Assembly (NCBI GenBank): GCA_023441965.1
Contig: JAEZNB010000099.1
Coordinates: 1 to 64,000 of the forward strand
Length of the DNA stretch: 64,000 nucleotides
DNA from: Bacillota bacterium
Lineage (GTDB): Bacteria; Bacillota; Clostridia; Lachnospirales; Lachnospiraceae
Direction: 5' to 3'
In this document: positions 1 through 7,594 of the stretch, piece by piece
Layout: each line of letters opens with the position of its first letter
How positions within the stretch are numbered: position 1 is the first letter of the stretch
Notes under the pieces: generated by a model
What the model saw: only the letters and a program-made list of their open reading frames with translations
Databases searched by the model: none
What the model was told of the DNA's origin: nothing
Translations under genes and position numbers: made by a program

Positions 1-300
1 GGACGTTAAGATACGGAAGATGCTAAGGTACAAAGGAGCTTGATGCACAGAAGAACTAGGGTGTATAGGACGTTAAGATACGGAAGATGCTAAGGTACAA
101 AGGAGCTTGATGCACAGAAGAGACTAGGGTACAAAGGACGTTAAGATACAAAAGATGCTATGGTGCAAATACCTTGATACAAGGAAGAGACAAGAGTACA
201 GAGACCTGAAGATACGGAAGACATTAGAGTACTTAGAATCCTGATACAAAGTTATACTGAGGAACAAAGGAAATAGATGAGTATCTACGAAGGAAAGCTC
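1..300. repeat. Degenerate tandem repeat, 33-34 base unit
   Basis: Units begin near 1, 35, 68, 102, 136, 170, 203, 236 and 269. Each follows a pattern like GGA-n-nTTnAGATACnGAAGAn then CTAGGGTACAAA. Units 1+2 and 3+4 form a nearly identical 67-68 base higher-order repeat, while later units decay. The array continues off the left edge. I see no supported gene in it. Confidence 0.75.
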
Positions 301-330
301 TAAACACATACGATAAGATAGTACAAGTAA

Positions 331-378
331 GGGAGCTGTTACCCGGGGTGGGAAACCTGGGGTGGCAGCTCCTTTTAT
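331..378. terminator. Probable intrinsic terminator hairpin
   Basis: GGAGCTG (332-338) pairs with CAGCTCC (366-372), and ACCC/GGGT pairs inside. On the plus strand a short CTTTTAT follows. It lies just past the 3' end of the leftward DUF2508 gene and may serve either strand; the T run is weak. Confidence 0.45.
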
Positions 379-387
379 GTGTTAGGT

Positions 388-612
388 TTAGCAGTAGTTT
401 TTATCCGAGGCCTTTACCTGCTTAAGCAGGAAGCGATAACGGTTTTGCACCGCATTCAGCTCATAGATACAGCTGTCTATCAGATCCGGATCAACCACAT
501 TCTCAAAGTTAGAGTAAGCGGCCTCCAGAGCAATCTTTGTCTTATTTATTTCGTTAATCAGAAGATCATAGGTGGTCGGACGCTTGTGTTTCTTTCTGGA
601 GAACAATGACAT
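388..612 (-). CDS. DUF2508 (YaaL-like) family protein
   Basis: A 74-residue basic protein of unknown function. The segment DPDLIDSCIYELNAVQNRY followed by a LLKQVKA-like end is the typical core of the DUF2508/YaaL family, common in spore-forming Firmicutes next to recR and bofA. I chose the ATG at 612 because an AGGTAGGTG ribosome site sits 6-7 bases upstream; an upstream GTG at 621 is less likely. It is divergent from the BofA-family gene at 802. No catalytic motif or membrane segment is visible. Confidence 0.75.
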   Translation of the reverse strand: MSLFSRKKHKRPTTYDLLINEINKTKIALEAAYSNFENVVDPDLIDSCIYELNAVQNRYRFLLKQVKASDKNYC

Positions 613-801
613 GAATAGCACCTACCTTTGCTTACTTTTGCTATAGTATAGTCATTTTCTTTGCCATTTATTCTATTTACTAGAATAAATTGGATAAGTA
701 TGTATATAAATATAGTAGGTTGTAGGCTAGACAAAGCCTGTTTGGATCATGGATGTGCCTGTGTTTGTTTCCTGGCTTTGGGCAGGTACAGGGAGGTAGA
801 G

Positions 802-1074
802 ATGGAAAAAATCATATTGGCAGGGATCATAATCGTCTGTATCAGCTTCATAGCCTTCTGCCTGATCAGACGCAGACCGGAGCTGTTAATAGACTTTGCT
901 CTTCGTGCCTGTGTCGGTACCGCAGGGGTATGTGTGCTGGACCTTGCGCTGAAAAGCCAGGGTTACCACTTTACGGTCGGAGTGAATCCGATTACCATCC
1001 TATCGAATGGACTGCTTGGTTTACCGGGCTTTATTCTGCTCTATGGGATATCCATATATTATACCTTCCGTTAA
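802..1074 (+). CDS. bofA: Pro-sigma-K processing inhibitor BofA family protein
   Basis: A 90-residue membrane protein. An N-terminal hydrophobic helix (about 4-20) is followed by a basic RRR stretch and a second hydrophobic half (about 65-88). The motif VNPITILSNGLLGLPGFILL matches the BofA signature. In Bacillus, BofA holds the SpoIVFB protease inactive in the forespore outer membrane until sigma-K activation. Clostridia often keep BofA homologues without that full pathway, so the role here is inferred from family only. The ATG at 802 has a GGGAGGTAGAG ribosome site. A terminator follows at 1130. Confidence 0.8.
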   Translation: MEKIILAGIIIVCISFIAFCLIRRRPELLIDFALRACVGTAGVCVLDLALKSQGYHFTVGVNPITILSNGLLGLPGFILLYGISIYYTFR

Positions 1075-1129
1075 TTGTGCATAATGTCTGAGGTTTTCTT
1101 TGTTTATAAGGAAAAGCAACAAAGATTAA

Positions 1130-1166
1130 GGCTGTCATATGGATGATATTGACAGCTGTTTTTTCT
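1130..1166 (+). terminator. Intrinsic terminator after bofA
   Basis: GCTGTCA (1131-1137) pairs with TGACAGC (1150-1156), followed by TGTTTTTTC. It ends the bofA transcript. Confidence 0.75.
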
Positions 1167-1324
1167 TATAGTAAGATGAAGCTGCAAATCAAATCCGGAG
1201 CTTCCGGTCTGATGGACTTTCTTATGATCTAAGCTATTCTTAAGTCAAATCTATATATTACATTGTATTCTTGATACCTTTTACCCACGTATATGATATG
1301 TCTAATCTTAAGGATAGGCTAACT

Positions 1325-1360
1325 GATATCTGAAGTATAGCAGGAGCTATATCAGATATC
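1325..1360. repeat. Strong 15-bp hairpin in the gap before the tad locus
   Basis: The gap 1166-1605 (about 440 bases) has no supported gene. It holds GATATCTGA-ag-TATAGC-agga-GCTATA-TCAGATATC, a hairpin of 15 pairs with a two-base bulge and no T run. Further on, AGACCTCCT (1502-1510) is a perfect inverted match to AGGAGGTCT (1557-1565) and could also pair with the tadZ ribosome site near 1592. This suggests a structured leader, but I recognise no known riboswitch. Confidence 0.5.
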
Positions 1361-1605
1361 CCCGGTTGATTGGCTGCTATCCTTGGTGTCCCTTCTGTTT
1401 TATCTTAGCTTATAACAGAGATCACCGATTTTATGCTTAGGACTTCTCTTATATCTTTTACCTATCTTTCTTTCCCAGTTACGGTTATCACATAATATTA
1501 CAGACCTCCTTCTAAGATGTTCAGCCCATATACGGAATAACCTATGCTTCCAGGGCAGGAGGTCTTCTTAATCAATATATTCTGAAGGCACAGGAGGGTT
1601 CCGTT

Positions 1606-2598
1606 TTGATCAAACGAATGGCAATTTATGATACTGAAGTGGCTTATGCAAACCGGCTAATGGATTATATGAAGAAGGTCTTAAACGACTTCGAGCTTCT
1701 TCTGTTCACCAGATGGGAGAGCTTGGAAGGCTTTTTGAAGGACCATGAGGTGGAGCTGCTACTCCTGGGGGAAGGAGTCAGGGAGGAGCAGCCTTTAGAG
1801 AATATCCGCTATACCCTACGGCTGTCAGGTACAAAAGTATCAGGTTACAAGGAGTACCCGCAGACCGTCTATAAGTATCAGTCTGCCAAGGAAGTAATTA
1901 ATGAGCTACTGGCCTGCTATATGAAAGCACAGGGGCTGAAAGGACCGGGACGGGAGCTTGAGATGAAGATGATCTCTGTATATGCTCCGAAAGGAGGGTA
2001 TGGGGAGGCTTCTTATGCCTGGCTTCTGGCGCATTATCTTGCCGATAAGCAGAAGGTTCTGTATCTGTCTCTTGAACAGCTGCCGGTTCTGATGGATCCG
2101 ATCTTGGCAGGTGAGGATCAGGCTCTTTCCGAGTTCATTTATTATCTGAAGGAAAAGCATGACCAGCTGATCTTAAAGCTGAACGGGCTGCTGAAATACT
2201 CAGGCAAGCTTGCCTGTTTAAGTGGACTTGCTCACGGGCTGGACCTGCTTTCTCTCGGTAAGGAGGACGCTGTCAGGCTGATAGAGGAGCTAAAGACCAA
2301 TACGGATTATGAGGCGATCATTATTTATCATGGGATTTACACTGAGTTTTCCATAGAGCTGATGAGCAGGAGCCAGGAATGCCATGTTCTATATCATGGA
2401 AATAGCTACTCTAAAGCCGCACTGCGGGAGTGGGACAGGCAGATGGAATTCCTAAAGCTGGATACCGGAACTGAACGATATCAGCGGGTGCTTCTGCCGG
2501 AGGATTCTTATAGGGAAGGGACAGGCAGCGACAACAGGGAAGGACTTAAGGACAGTGCCCTGAGTCAGCTGGTGAAGCAGCAGGCAGGCTTGTTATAA
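1606..2598 (+). CDS. tadZ: TadZ/CpaE-like pilus localisation ATPase
   Basis: A 330-residue protein. Residues 1-110 resemble a degenerate receiver domain (IYDTEVAYANRLMDYM opening, LLLLGEGV strand). Residues about 120-300 follow the MinD/ParA fold. The P-loop position reads YAPKGGYGEASYAWLLAHYL, so the usual GKT is replaced by GEAS, and nucleotide hydrolysis is doubtful. TadZ/CpaE proteins place Tad pilus machines at the membrane. It lies 20 bases before cpaF, as in tad operons. The TTG at 1606 is chosen because AGGAGGG (about 1592-1598) stands 7 bases before it; the ATG at 1618 is too distant. Confidence 0.8.
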   Translation: MIKRMAIYDTEVAYANRLMDYMKKVLNDFELLLFTRWESLEGFLKDHEVELLLLGEGVREEQPLENIRYTLRLSGTKVSGYKEYPQTVYKYQSAKEVINELLACYMKAQGLKGPGRELEMKMISVYAPKGGYGEASYAWLLAHYLADKQKVLYLSLEQLPVLMDPILAGEDQALSEFIYYLKEKHDQLILKLNGLLKYSGKLACLSGLAHGLDLLSLGKEDAVRLIEELKTNTDYEAIIIYHGIYTEFSIELMSRSQECHVLYHGNSYSKAALREWDRQMEFLKLDTGTERYQRVLLPEDSYREGTGSDNREGLKDSALSQLVKQQAGLL

Positions 2599-2618
2599 GA
2601 AGGAGGAGGTCAGATCAG

Positions 2619-3491
2619 ATGGGATGGATAAAGGAGAAGCTCCAGCAGGAGGTGCTGGACAATATAGACTTAACTGCAGAAATTACAGATGAAGAGCTAC
2701 TGAATACCATTGATCGGATTCTTGTTCAGAAAAGCAAGGAGGATTATATCAGTGTACAGGAGAAGAGAAGGATGCGGCGAGAAATATTCAACTCCATTCG
2801 GAGGCTGGATATTCTGCAGGATCTGGTGGAGGACAGTAGCATAACAGAGATTATGGTAAATGGACCGGGATATATCTTCATAGAACAGAAGGGTAAGCTT
2901 TATCCCTACGAACGCTCCTTTGAATCACAGAAGAAGCTGGAGGATGTGGTACAGCAAATCGTATCGCACTCCAACCGGATTGTTAACGAAGCAAACCCAA
3001 TCGTTGACGCCAGATTGGCAGACGGCTCCAGAGTCAATGTCGTACTTCCCCCTGTAGCTATGGATGGGCCGGTAATTACCATCAGAAAATTTCCCGACAA
3101 TCCGATTACGGTCGAGGAGCTGATCCGGCTTGGCTCCATTACGGAGGAAGCGGCACTCTTTCTGAAAGCACTGGTAGTTGCAGGCTACAATATCTTTATC
3201 AGCGGAGGAACCGGCTCTGGGAAAACCACCTTCCTGAACGTTCTCTCCAACTATATACCCAGCGGAGAACGGATCATTACCATTGAAGATTCGGCTGAGC
3301 TGCAGCTTCGTAACATACCCAACCTGGTACGGCTGGAGGTAAGAAATGCCAATACGGAGGGAAATAACCGCATAACGATTCGGGATCTGATTAAGACCTC
3401 CTTAAGAATGCGCCCAGATAGGCGCACTATAATAAATAGATTAAATTCGCAAAAAGAGCTCATCGCCATCCCAGGTACATTCACTAAATAG
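2619..3491 (+). pseudogene. cpaF: CpaF/TadA pilus ATPase, 5' part, cut by the prophage
   Basis: This is the secretion ATPase that powers Tad pilus assembly at the inner face of the membrane. Host codons 1-268 (to 3422) hold the N-terminal domain and the Walker A motif SGGTGSGKTTFLN, then EDSAELQL and SLRMRPDR. At attL the frame runs 22 codons into prophage DNA and stops at 3491, overlapping the integrase gene tail on the other strand. The missing Walker B half lies at 46819-47250. Joined at the shared core, the two parts give an uninterrupted 406-residue protein, normal for the family. The start has AGGAGGAGG at 2601. The truncated product lacks Walker B and should be inactive. Confidence 0.92.
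3408..3422 (+). other. attL core
   Basis: ATGCGCCCAGATAGG lies in frame in cpaF and codes MRPDR. It matches attR (46819-46833) at 14 of 15 bases; the A/G difference is silent (CCA or CCG, proline). Flanking bases differ between the two ends, which marks the junction. Confidence 0.88.
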
Positions 3492-5006
3492 ATCAGCTAA
3501 GAACTTAGCCTTATCATTATATTCGAGATTATTAAAAACCTTTAAATAATTAATGATGCGCTCTTGCAAAATATCCACATCTTCATCGATTTTTTTGCTG
3601 TCACGCTCAATTAATCTTAGCTCTCTTAATTCGTAGTTAAGCCCGGATATCTGCTTGTCTAGCTTCTCAATTTCAGCAATAATATACTTAGACGCGGTGG
3701 ATCCAAGGGCATCTTGTAAGGCGGATGCTAGATTACTTATTTTCTTCTCAACAGAGTTTATCTCTTTTATGACAGTGGATTGGTTTCGTACAGGAGACGC
3801 GGGTCGTTCTTTATGCAATAGTGTCCGGAGCTTATCTTTATTTACAGTTAACTCTTGCAACAGTTCTAAAAGAGCATCATCCAGCTTACTTACATCCACT
3901 GAGTTCATGTCACAATACATAACCCCTCTCCGATTGCGATTTTGGCAGTAATAATAGTCATATACTCTGTTATATGTCTTGTCTATCTTATGCTGTACTC
4001 TCATGGTGTACCCGCACTTACATTTCAATATACCTTTAAGTAGACCTATGTTGTACTTCCGAGTTTTGTCTATGATGTTTTTGCCAAACCGGTTCTGTAC
4101 CGAAAGCCATGTATCAGACGATATGATTGGCATGTGTAGTCCAACAGTAACAATCCATTTGTCTGTCGTGTTCACCATATGAGTTTTTTTTCGTCCGCCG
4201 GTAGTACGTCCATAAACCATAACGCCGTGGGTCCCATCAAATTTATTACGATCCACTGCCATGGTGCATCCCTTATTTTCAAAATAATCATATACTTCCG
4301 GAGTTGCTGTCACGTAATGCGGATTACGCAAGATCTGATGTAGCTGAGTGCTTGAAAAGTATTTTCCATTAATGCTTTTAATGCCGTTATTTTTAAAGTG
4401 CGTTTCCAACCCATTTAAGGAGTATCCATCCAGGAATGTGTTGAATATTTTTTTGAGCAATGGGAGATCTTCCGGATTTTCAACTATTGTTGTATGCTTT
4501 TTCCCGTTTACAACAATACGCTCTCTTCTAAAGCCCAGAGGTGGGTTCCCTCCGGCCCATTTACCTGACTTAGCTAACTCAGTCAGGTTATCCTTTACTC
4601 GTTCTGCAGTTGTTTCGCGCTCCATCTGAGCAAATACAGAGCAGATATACATCATAGCCCTGCCCAAAGGAGTGGAGGTATCAATCTGCTCTTTGACAGA
4701 GACAAACGATACATTATGCTGCTGGAGGATCTCAAAAGTTTTCGAAAAATCCAAAACATTTCTGCTGATACGATCGATTTTGTAACAGACCAAGGCATCT
4801 ATTTTTTTATTGTGGATATCATTCATCAGTTGGGTATAACCGGGGCGATTAGTGTTTGCTCCGGTATATCCTTCGTCCTCATATTCTATTATAGAGGTAA
4901 CAGTGTAGTTATTTTTAGCATACTCTCTACAGATGGCAGCCTGATTTGCAGTGCTGTCCGACTTGTCAGAGTATATGGATTTCCTTGTGTAGATTCCAAT
5001 ATTCAT
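3441..5006 (-). CDS. Large serine recombinase (phage integrase)
   Basis: A 521-residue site-specific recombinase that integrates and excises the phage. The N-terminal resolvase domain (about 1-150) opens MNIGIYTRKS with catalytic Ser10, and has YKIDRISRN and a GRAMMYICSVFAQMERE segment. The recombinase domain follows. A zinc ribbon (CKCGY ... YYCQ ... YCDM, about 330-370) and a coiled coil (about 395-480) are typical of the large serine type. It points outward at the left prophage end, and its 3' end lies 18 bases from attL. The start has AGGAGGT 6-8 bases upstream. No recombination directionality factor is recognisable nearby. Confidence 0.95.
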   Translation of the reverse strand: MNIGIYTRKSIYSDKSDSTANQAAICREYAKNNYTVTSIIEYEDEGYTGANTNRPGYTQLMNDIHNKKIDALVCYKIDRISRNVLDFSKTFEILQQHNVSFVSVKEQIDTSTPLGRAMMYICSVFAQMERETTAERVKDNLTELAKSGKWAGGNPPLGFRRERIVVNGKKHTTIVENPEDLPLLKKIFNTFLDGYSLNGLETHFKNNGIKSINGKYFSSTQLHQILRNPHYVTATPEVYDYFENKGCTMAVDRNKFDGTHGVMVYGRTTGGRKKTHMVNTTDKWIVTVGLHMPIISSDTWLSVQNRFGKNIIDKTRKYNIGLLKGILKCKCGYTMRVQHKIDKTYNRVYDYYYCQNRNRRGVMYCDMNSVDVSKLDDALLELLQELTVNKDKLRTLLHKERPASPVRNQSTVIKEINSVEKKISNLASALQDALGSTASKYIIAEIEKLDKQISGLNYELRELRLIERDSKKIDEDVDILQERIINYLKVFNNLEYNDKAKFLADLFSECTWDGDELFLRI

Positions 5007-5014
5007 GATACCTC

Positions 5015-5473
5015 CTAAATTAATTTCATTACACCGAGATATGGCTCGAAGTAAATTAAGTAGTTATTGTGCCTGACACATAGGCCATACTTATTGCGAT
5101 AGCTTTCAATTGCCTGTCTTAAAAAATCTTCAGTTAACTGAAGATAGTCGGCAATTTCATATAGGTTTATACACCCAGCATTATATGCCTCAATGATTCC
5201 ATCAAGCCCTACCTGCATATCATACGCCACCATTCTGGCTCTGCGTTCCTGCTTGCGGTTAGCAATGCTTTTCTGATCTAATATGTCTCCGTAACTTGTA
5301 AGGTGATGCCCGATTTCTTCAGATAATACACAGCCCTTTTCGGCATATGTAAGCGTCTTCTCAATAGCAATACACCCGTCAACATATAGACCTTTTAATC
5401 CGCTCACTGCGCTTAGATCAGATTCGACTATAACAAGATCACCGTATAGCGTCTGCAGTTCTTCATAAGTCAA
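5015..5473 (-). CDS. ImmA/IrrE family (DUF955) protease-like protein
   Basis: A 152-residue protein of the ImmA/IrrE family, whose members cleave CI-like phage repressors to start induction. The metal-site region reads VLSEEIGHHLTS, so the first His of the usual HExxH is replaced, a variant I recall in phage members. A conserved RRARMVAYD segment follows. It sits between the integrase and the repressor gene, all leftward, as is common for repressor-protease pairs. TTG at 5473 is the start, with GAGGG about 8 bases upstream. The likely target is the repressor at 5534-5932 (inference). Confidence 0.85.
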   Translation of the reverse strand: MTYEELQTLYGDLVIVESDLSAVSGLKGLYVDGCIAIEKTLTYAEKGCVLSEEIGHHLTSYGDILDQKSIANRKQERRARMVAYDMQVGLDGIIEAYNAGCINLYEIADYLQLTEDFLRQAIESYRNKYGLCVRHNNYLIYFEPYLGVMKLI

Positions 5474-5533
5474 ATAATCGCCCTCTTACAATATAATGTA
5501 ACAATTTTACACTACAGACAGGACAGGCTATGC

Positions 5534-5932
5534 CTATTTTTTATTTTTTCTTGCAGCCAATAAAAGCTGCTTGTATTCTTCTATCTTTCTTAGCTCTTCT
5601 TCTGTCCAGTTTTCGTTATTCTCTTTATGAGCAGCAATTGTCTCTGGATTAAACCCTGCCTTTTCAGCAATCCCTATATAATCAATTCCTGTTAAAGCCT
5701 TTGAATAGGCATTTAATCTTATGACCTGATTAGACCATCCCATTAAATACTCTGGGCTACAATTAAATATATCAGCCAGTTCCGCTATGGTCTCATGTTT
5801 TATGTTTTTAATCTCACCACTCTCATATCTTTGAACAGTTGCTTCTTTGACTCCGAGTTTGTCAGCGACTTGTAAAAGGGTCAATCCAGATGCAATCCTT
5901 CTTTCTTTTATCCTATCGTTTAATACAGCCAT
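5534..5932 (-). CDS. CI-like phage repressor, XRE family HTH
   Basis: A 132-residue regulator. Residues 5-62 form an XRE helix-turn-helix (GLTLLQVADKLGVKEATVQRYESG), followed by SPEYLMGW, usual in phage repressors. The C-terminus is a charged helix ending KNKK. It should hold lysogeny by binding the operators at 5979-6084. A leftward promoter with operator O1 between its -35 and -10 boxes lies directly upstream, so it probably controls its own synthesis. The start has AAAGGAG. Confidence 0.9.
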   Translation of the reverse strand: MAVLNDRIKERRIASGLTLLQVADKLGVKEATVQRYESGEIKNIKHETIAELADIFNCSPEYLMGWSNQVIRLNAYSKALTGIDYIGIAEKAGFNPETIAAHKENNENWTEEELRKIEEYKQLLLAARKNKK

Positions 5933-5965
5933 AATAAGGCTCCTTTCATATATTTTACAAATTTT

Positions 5966-5994
5966 ACTATATCACTAACTTACGCACAATGCAA
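5966..5994 (-). promoter_or_regulatory. Leftward repressor promoter
   Basis: On the minus strand TTGCAT, 17 bases, then TATAGT. Operator O1 (5979-5995) fills the spacer. It drives the repressor, ImmA and possibly the integrase. Confidence 0.65.
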
Positions 5995-6035
5995 CATTTA
6001 TTTTGTATTAAATTAAAAAACTTACGCATAGCGTA

Positions 6036-6064
6036 TTGACACATACAAGATATGGTGCTAATAT
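6036..6064 (+). promoter_or_regulatory. Rightward early (lytic) promoter
   Basis: TTGACA (6036-6041), 17 bases, then TATAAT-like TAATAT (6059-6064). It is a near-consensus sigma-A promoter bracketed by operators O2 and O3. It drives the Cro-like gene and the early operon. Confidence 0.8.
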
Positions 6065-6104
6065 GAACTTACGCAACAAGTAAGTTTATGAAAGGAGATG
6101 CGAG

Positions 6105-6344
6105 ATGGCTAGTATTTATAAAACAGACACAAAGGCTATCAAGAAGATGATGATCGAAAAAGAAATAGACACCATTATTGAGCTATCCGAAAAGACCGGC
6201 ATTAGCAGAAACACGCTTTCAAAGGTTCTCAGTGGCGAAAGTCAACCTTCGTCTGAGGTTATGGATAAGCTTGTTTCGGTACTGGGAATTGAACCGGAAA
6301 AGGCAGGTGCTATTTTTTTTAGCCTCAACTTACGTACTATGTAA
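6105..6344 (+). CDS. Cro-like XRE family regulator
   Basis: A 79-residue single-domain helix-turn-helix protein (ELSEKTGISRNTLSKVLSGESQPSSEVM). By position it is the first gene of the rightward operon, facing the CI-like repressor, which is the Cro place. AAAGGAG lies 7 bases before the ATG. Operator O4 overlaps its stop codon, so binding there could block elongation into the early operon. Confidence 0.85.
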   Translation: MASIYKTDTKAIKKMMIEKEIDTIIELSEKTGISRNTLSKVLSGESQPSSEVMDKLVSVLGIEPEKAGAIFFSLNLRTM

Positions 6345-6367
6345 GATTACCTTAGGGAGGGATTAAG

Positions 6368-6490
6368 ATGGTAGCTAAAAATGGCATTAAGATTCGGGTC
6401 GAGTATACGGACACATGGGAGGAAAAATTGGCGGAGGCGTTATATAACCTCCATCTACGACTTAAGGATAAGAAAGAAGGTGAATCATGA
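6368..6490 (+). CDS. Small early phage protein, 40 residues
   Basis: MVAKNGIKIRVEYTDTW opens this unrecognised 40-residue protein. It has a GGGAGGG ribosome site, and its TGA overlaps the ATG of the next gene (ATGA), which supports translation. A charged, helical C-terminus is all that can be seen. Confidence 0.6.
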   Translation: MVAKNGIKIRVEYTDTWEEKLAEALYNLHLRLKDKKEGES

Positions 6491-6687
6491 GAAAGCAATT
6501 ACAACAGTTGGCAGCAATTATCACCCTTGTCATCTGTATCGCAGCATGGATCCTGCTGACCGGCGCCATGTTTGCGGACCTGATCAACCTGGGGCAGTAC
6601 ATATTATGGATGGCAGTCACCGGAGTGATATTGTTTACGGATGCGGGATGGGTCAGCAGGCATTTTGTCGGCGGACGATGGGTGTAG
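6487..6687 (+). CDS. Small phage membrane protein
   Basis: A 66-residue protein with two predicted membrane helices (about 8-30 and 36-54) and a short basic N-terminus. It is translationally coupled to the gene before it. I do not recognise its family; a role at the cell membrane in early infection is only a guess. Confidence 0.65.
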   Translation: MRKQLQQLAAIITLVICIAAWILLTGAMFADLINLGQYILWMAVTGVILFTDAGWVSRHFVGGRWV

Positions 6688-6696
6688 GGAGGAGGG

Positions 6697-6996
6697 ATGA
6701 CATTGGGTATCCAAATTGTAATACCTGTAGATAAAAGCAGGATATCAGCGCTTAAGGGAGATCTGTACAAGTTGATCATATCGGCACAGGACGTATCGGG
6801 CCACAGCACATTTGAGCAGCTGCGTAAGGCTAAAGAATCGCTGGATATAGCCAAAGGTTTGCATATGGCCTTGAGCTCTTTGGAGCTGATTGATGATTTC
6901 GCGGCCACAGCTGACGATCTGGACCGCATCGAGCGCAAGCACATGGGCATCTTAGAGGACAAGCGCCGGCGCGATTACCCGCGCTGGAAGCATTAA
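6697..6996 (+). CDS. Hypothetical early phage protein, 99 residues
   Basis: The start follows GGGAGGAGGG by 2-4 bases. The protein is largely helical, with IERKHMGILEDKRRRDYPRW at its end. It keeps the early operon's strand and tight spacing. The family is unknown to me. A 166-residue ORF on the opposite strand was rejected in its favour. Confidence 0.65.
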   Translation: MTLGIQIVIPVDKSRISALKGDLYKLIISAQDVSGHSTFEQLRKAKESLDIAKGLHMALSSLELIDDFAATADDLDRIERKHMGILEDKRRRDYPRWKH

Positions 6997-7015
6997 AGGA
7001 AGGAGGGAAAGTAGT

Positions 7016-7201
7016 ATGGCAGGCAAATGGAAAGTGACTTCACAATACATCGGAGATAAAAAGATGTATGCGGCCTACCGGCTCGTGGATGTGAATGAGA
7101 TTGACCACTCCGGAAACAGGGAGTATGCCGGAGGATATGTCGAAAACAGAGAAGCGGTCCAGGTCGTGGTAGATCAACTTAATAAAGAGGAGGGAAAGTA
7201 G
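7016..7201 (+). CDS. Small hypothetical phage protein (early operon)
   Basis: A 61-residue protein, MAGKWKVTSQYIGDKKMYAAYR at its N-terminus (22 residues of mixed strand pattern), with the later segment REAVQVVVDQLN as a helix. The strand-then-helix layout resembles small early proteins common in Firmicutes phages. The ribosome site GGAGGGAAAGT precedes the ATG, and the same GGAGGGAAAGT motif precedes the next gene. Confidence 0.65.
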   Translation: MAGKWKVTSQYIGDKKMYAAYRLVDVNEIDHSGNREYAGGYVENREAVQVVVDQLNKEEGK

Positions 7202-7202
7202 T

Positions 7203-7379
7203 ATGGCAGGCAGAATTAAGCACATGGAACGCAGCCACAGGAGCTATGGCAAGGGTTATTCGGAGTTTCGCCGGTTCGTAGCAACGTCAATGTGGCGAAA
7301 CGCGATGAAGCCTACTCAGGAGAAGAAAGCTTCAATTCTGGAACGCTTCGCAAGACTGTTTAAGCATCAGGACAGATAG
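7203..7379 (+). CDS. Small basic phage protein, 58 residues
   Basis: It begins MAGRIKHMERSHRSYGKGYS and ends LERFARLFKHQDR. The protein is strongly basic and may bind nucleic acid (inference). GAGGGAAAGT precedes the start. No family is recognised. Confidence 0.6.
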   Translation: MAGRIKHMERSHRSYGKGYSEFRRFVATSMWRNAMKPTQEKKASILERFARLFKHQDR

Positions 7380-7392
7380 GAGGGACAGGCCT

Positions 7393-7554
7393 ATGGCAAG
7401 AGAAAAGCGTTGCATCATTTGTCACCGGAAATGGAACATCAGCCTGTATCAGCAGATACCCATTAGTGGATATGAATGTCCATGGTGTAAAAGTAAAAGA
7501 AAACGAGCCCTTACCGAGTGCAAGTCGGTCCGGGCCCAGAGAAAAATATCTTAA
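7393..7554 (+). CDS. Small zinc-ribbon-like phage protein, 53 residues
   Basis: Two CxxC pairs (CIIC near residue 7 and CPWC near residue 35) with basic flanks (KSKRKR) suggest a zinc ribbon. AGGAGGGACAGG lies upstream. The family is not recognised; the role may be nucleic acid or protein binding. Confidence 0.6.
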   Translation: MAREKRCIICHRKWNISLYQQIPISGYECPWCKSKRKRALTECKSVRAQRKIS

Positions 7555-7594
7555 GGTGATTGTATCACCAATGACTAAGGAGGTCAATTAAATT

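Larger units (their letters stand above)
5979..6345. promoter_or_regulatory. Four phage operators, CTTAC-N7-GTAAG
   Basis: O1 at 5979-5995 (right half degenerate, GCAAC), O2 at 6021-6037 (GTATT), O3 at 6068-6084 (perfect) and O4 at 6329-6345 (perfect). The 17-base dyad suits an XRE dimer. O1 lies in the leftward promoter, O2 overlaps the rightward -35, and O3 lies just after the rightward -10. O4 covers the last codons and stop of the Cro-like gene. Confidence 0.8.

Noticed and set aside
3655..5018. Several plus-strand ORFs of 67-100 codons
   Set aside because: They lie opposite the serine integrase gene, have no ribosome sites and match no family.
6462..6962. Minus-strand ORF of 166 codons
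   Set aside because: It runs opposite to the well-spaced small early genes 6487 and 6697, and its composition (Ser/Ile/Arg-rich) is that of a shadow frame.
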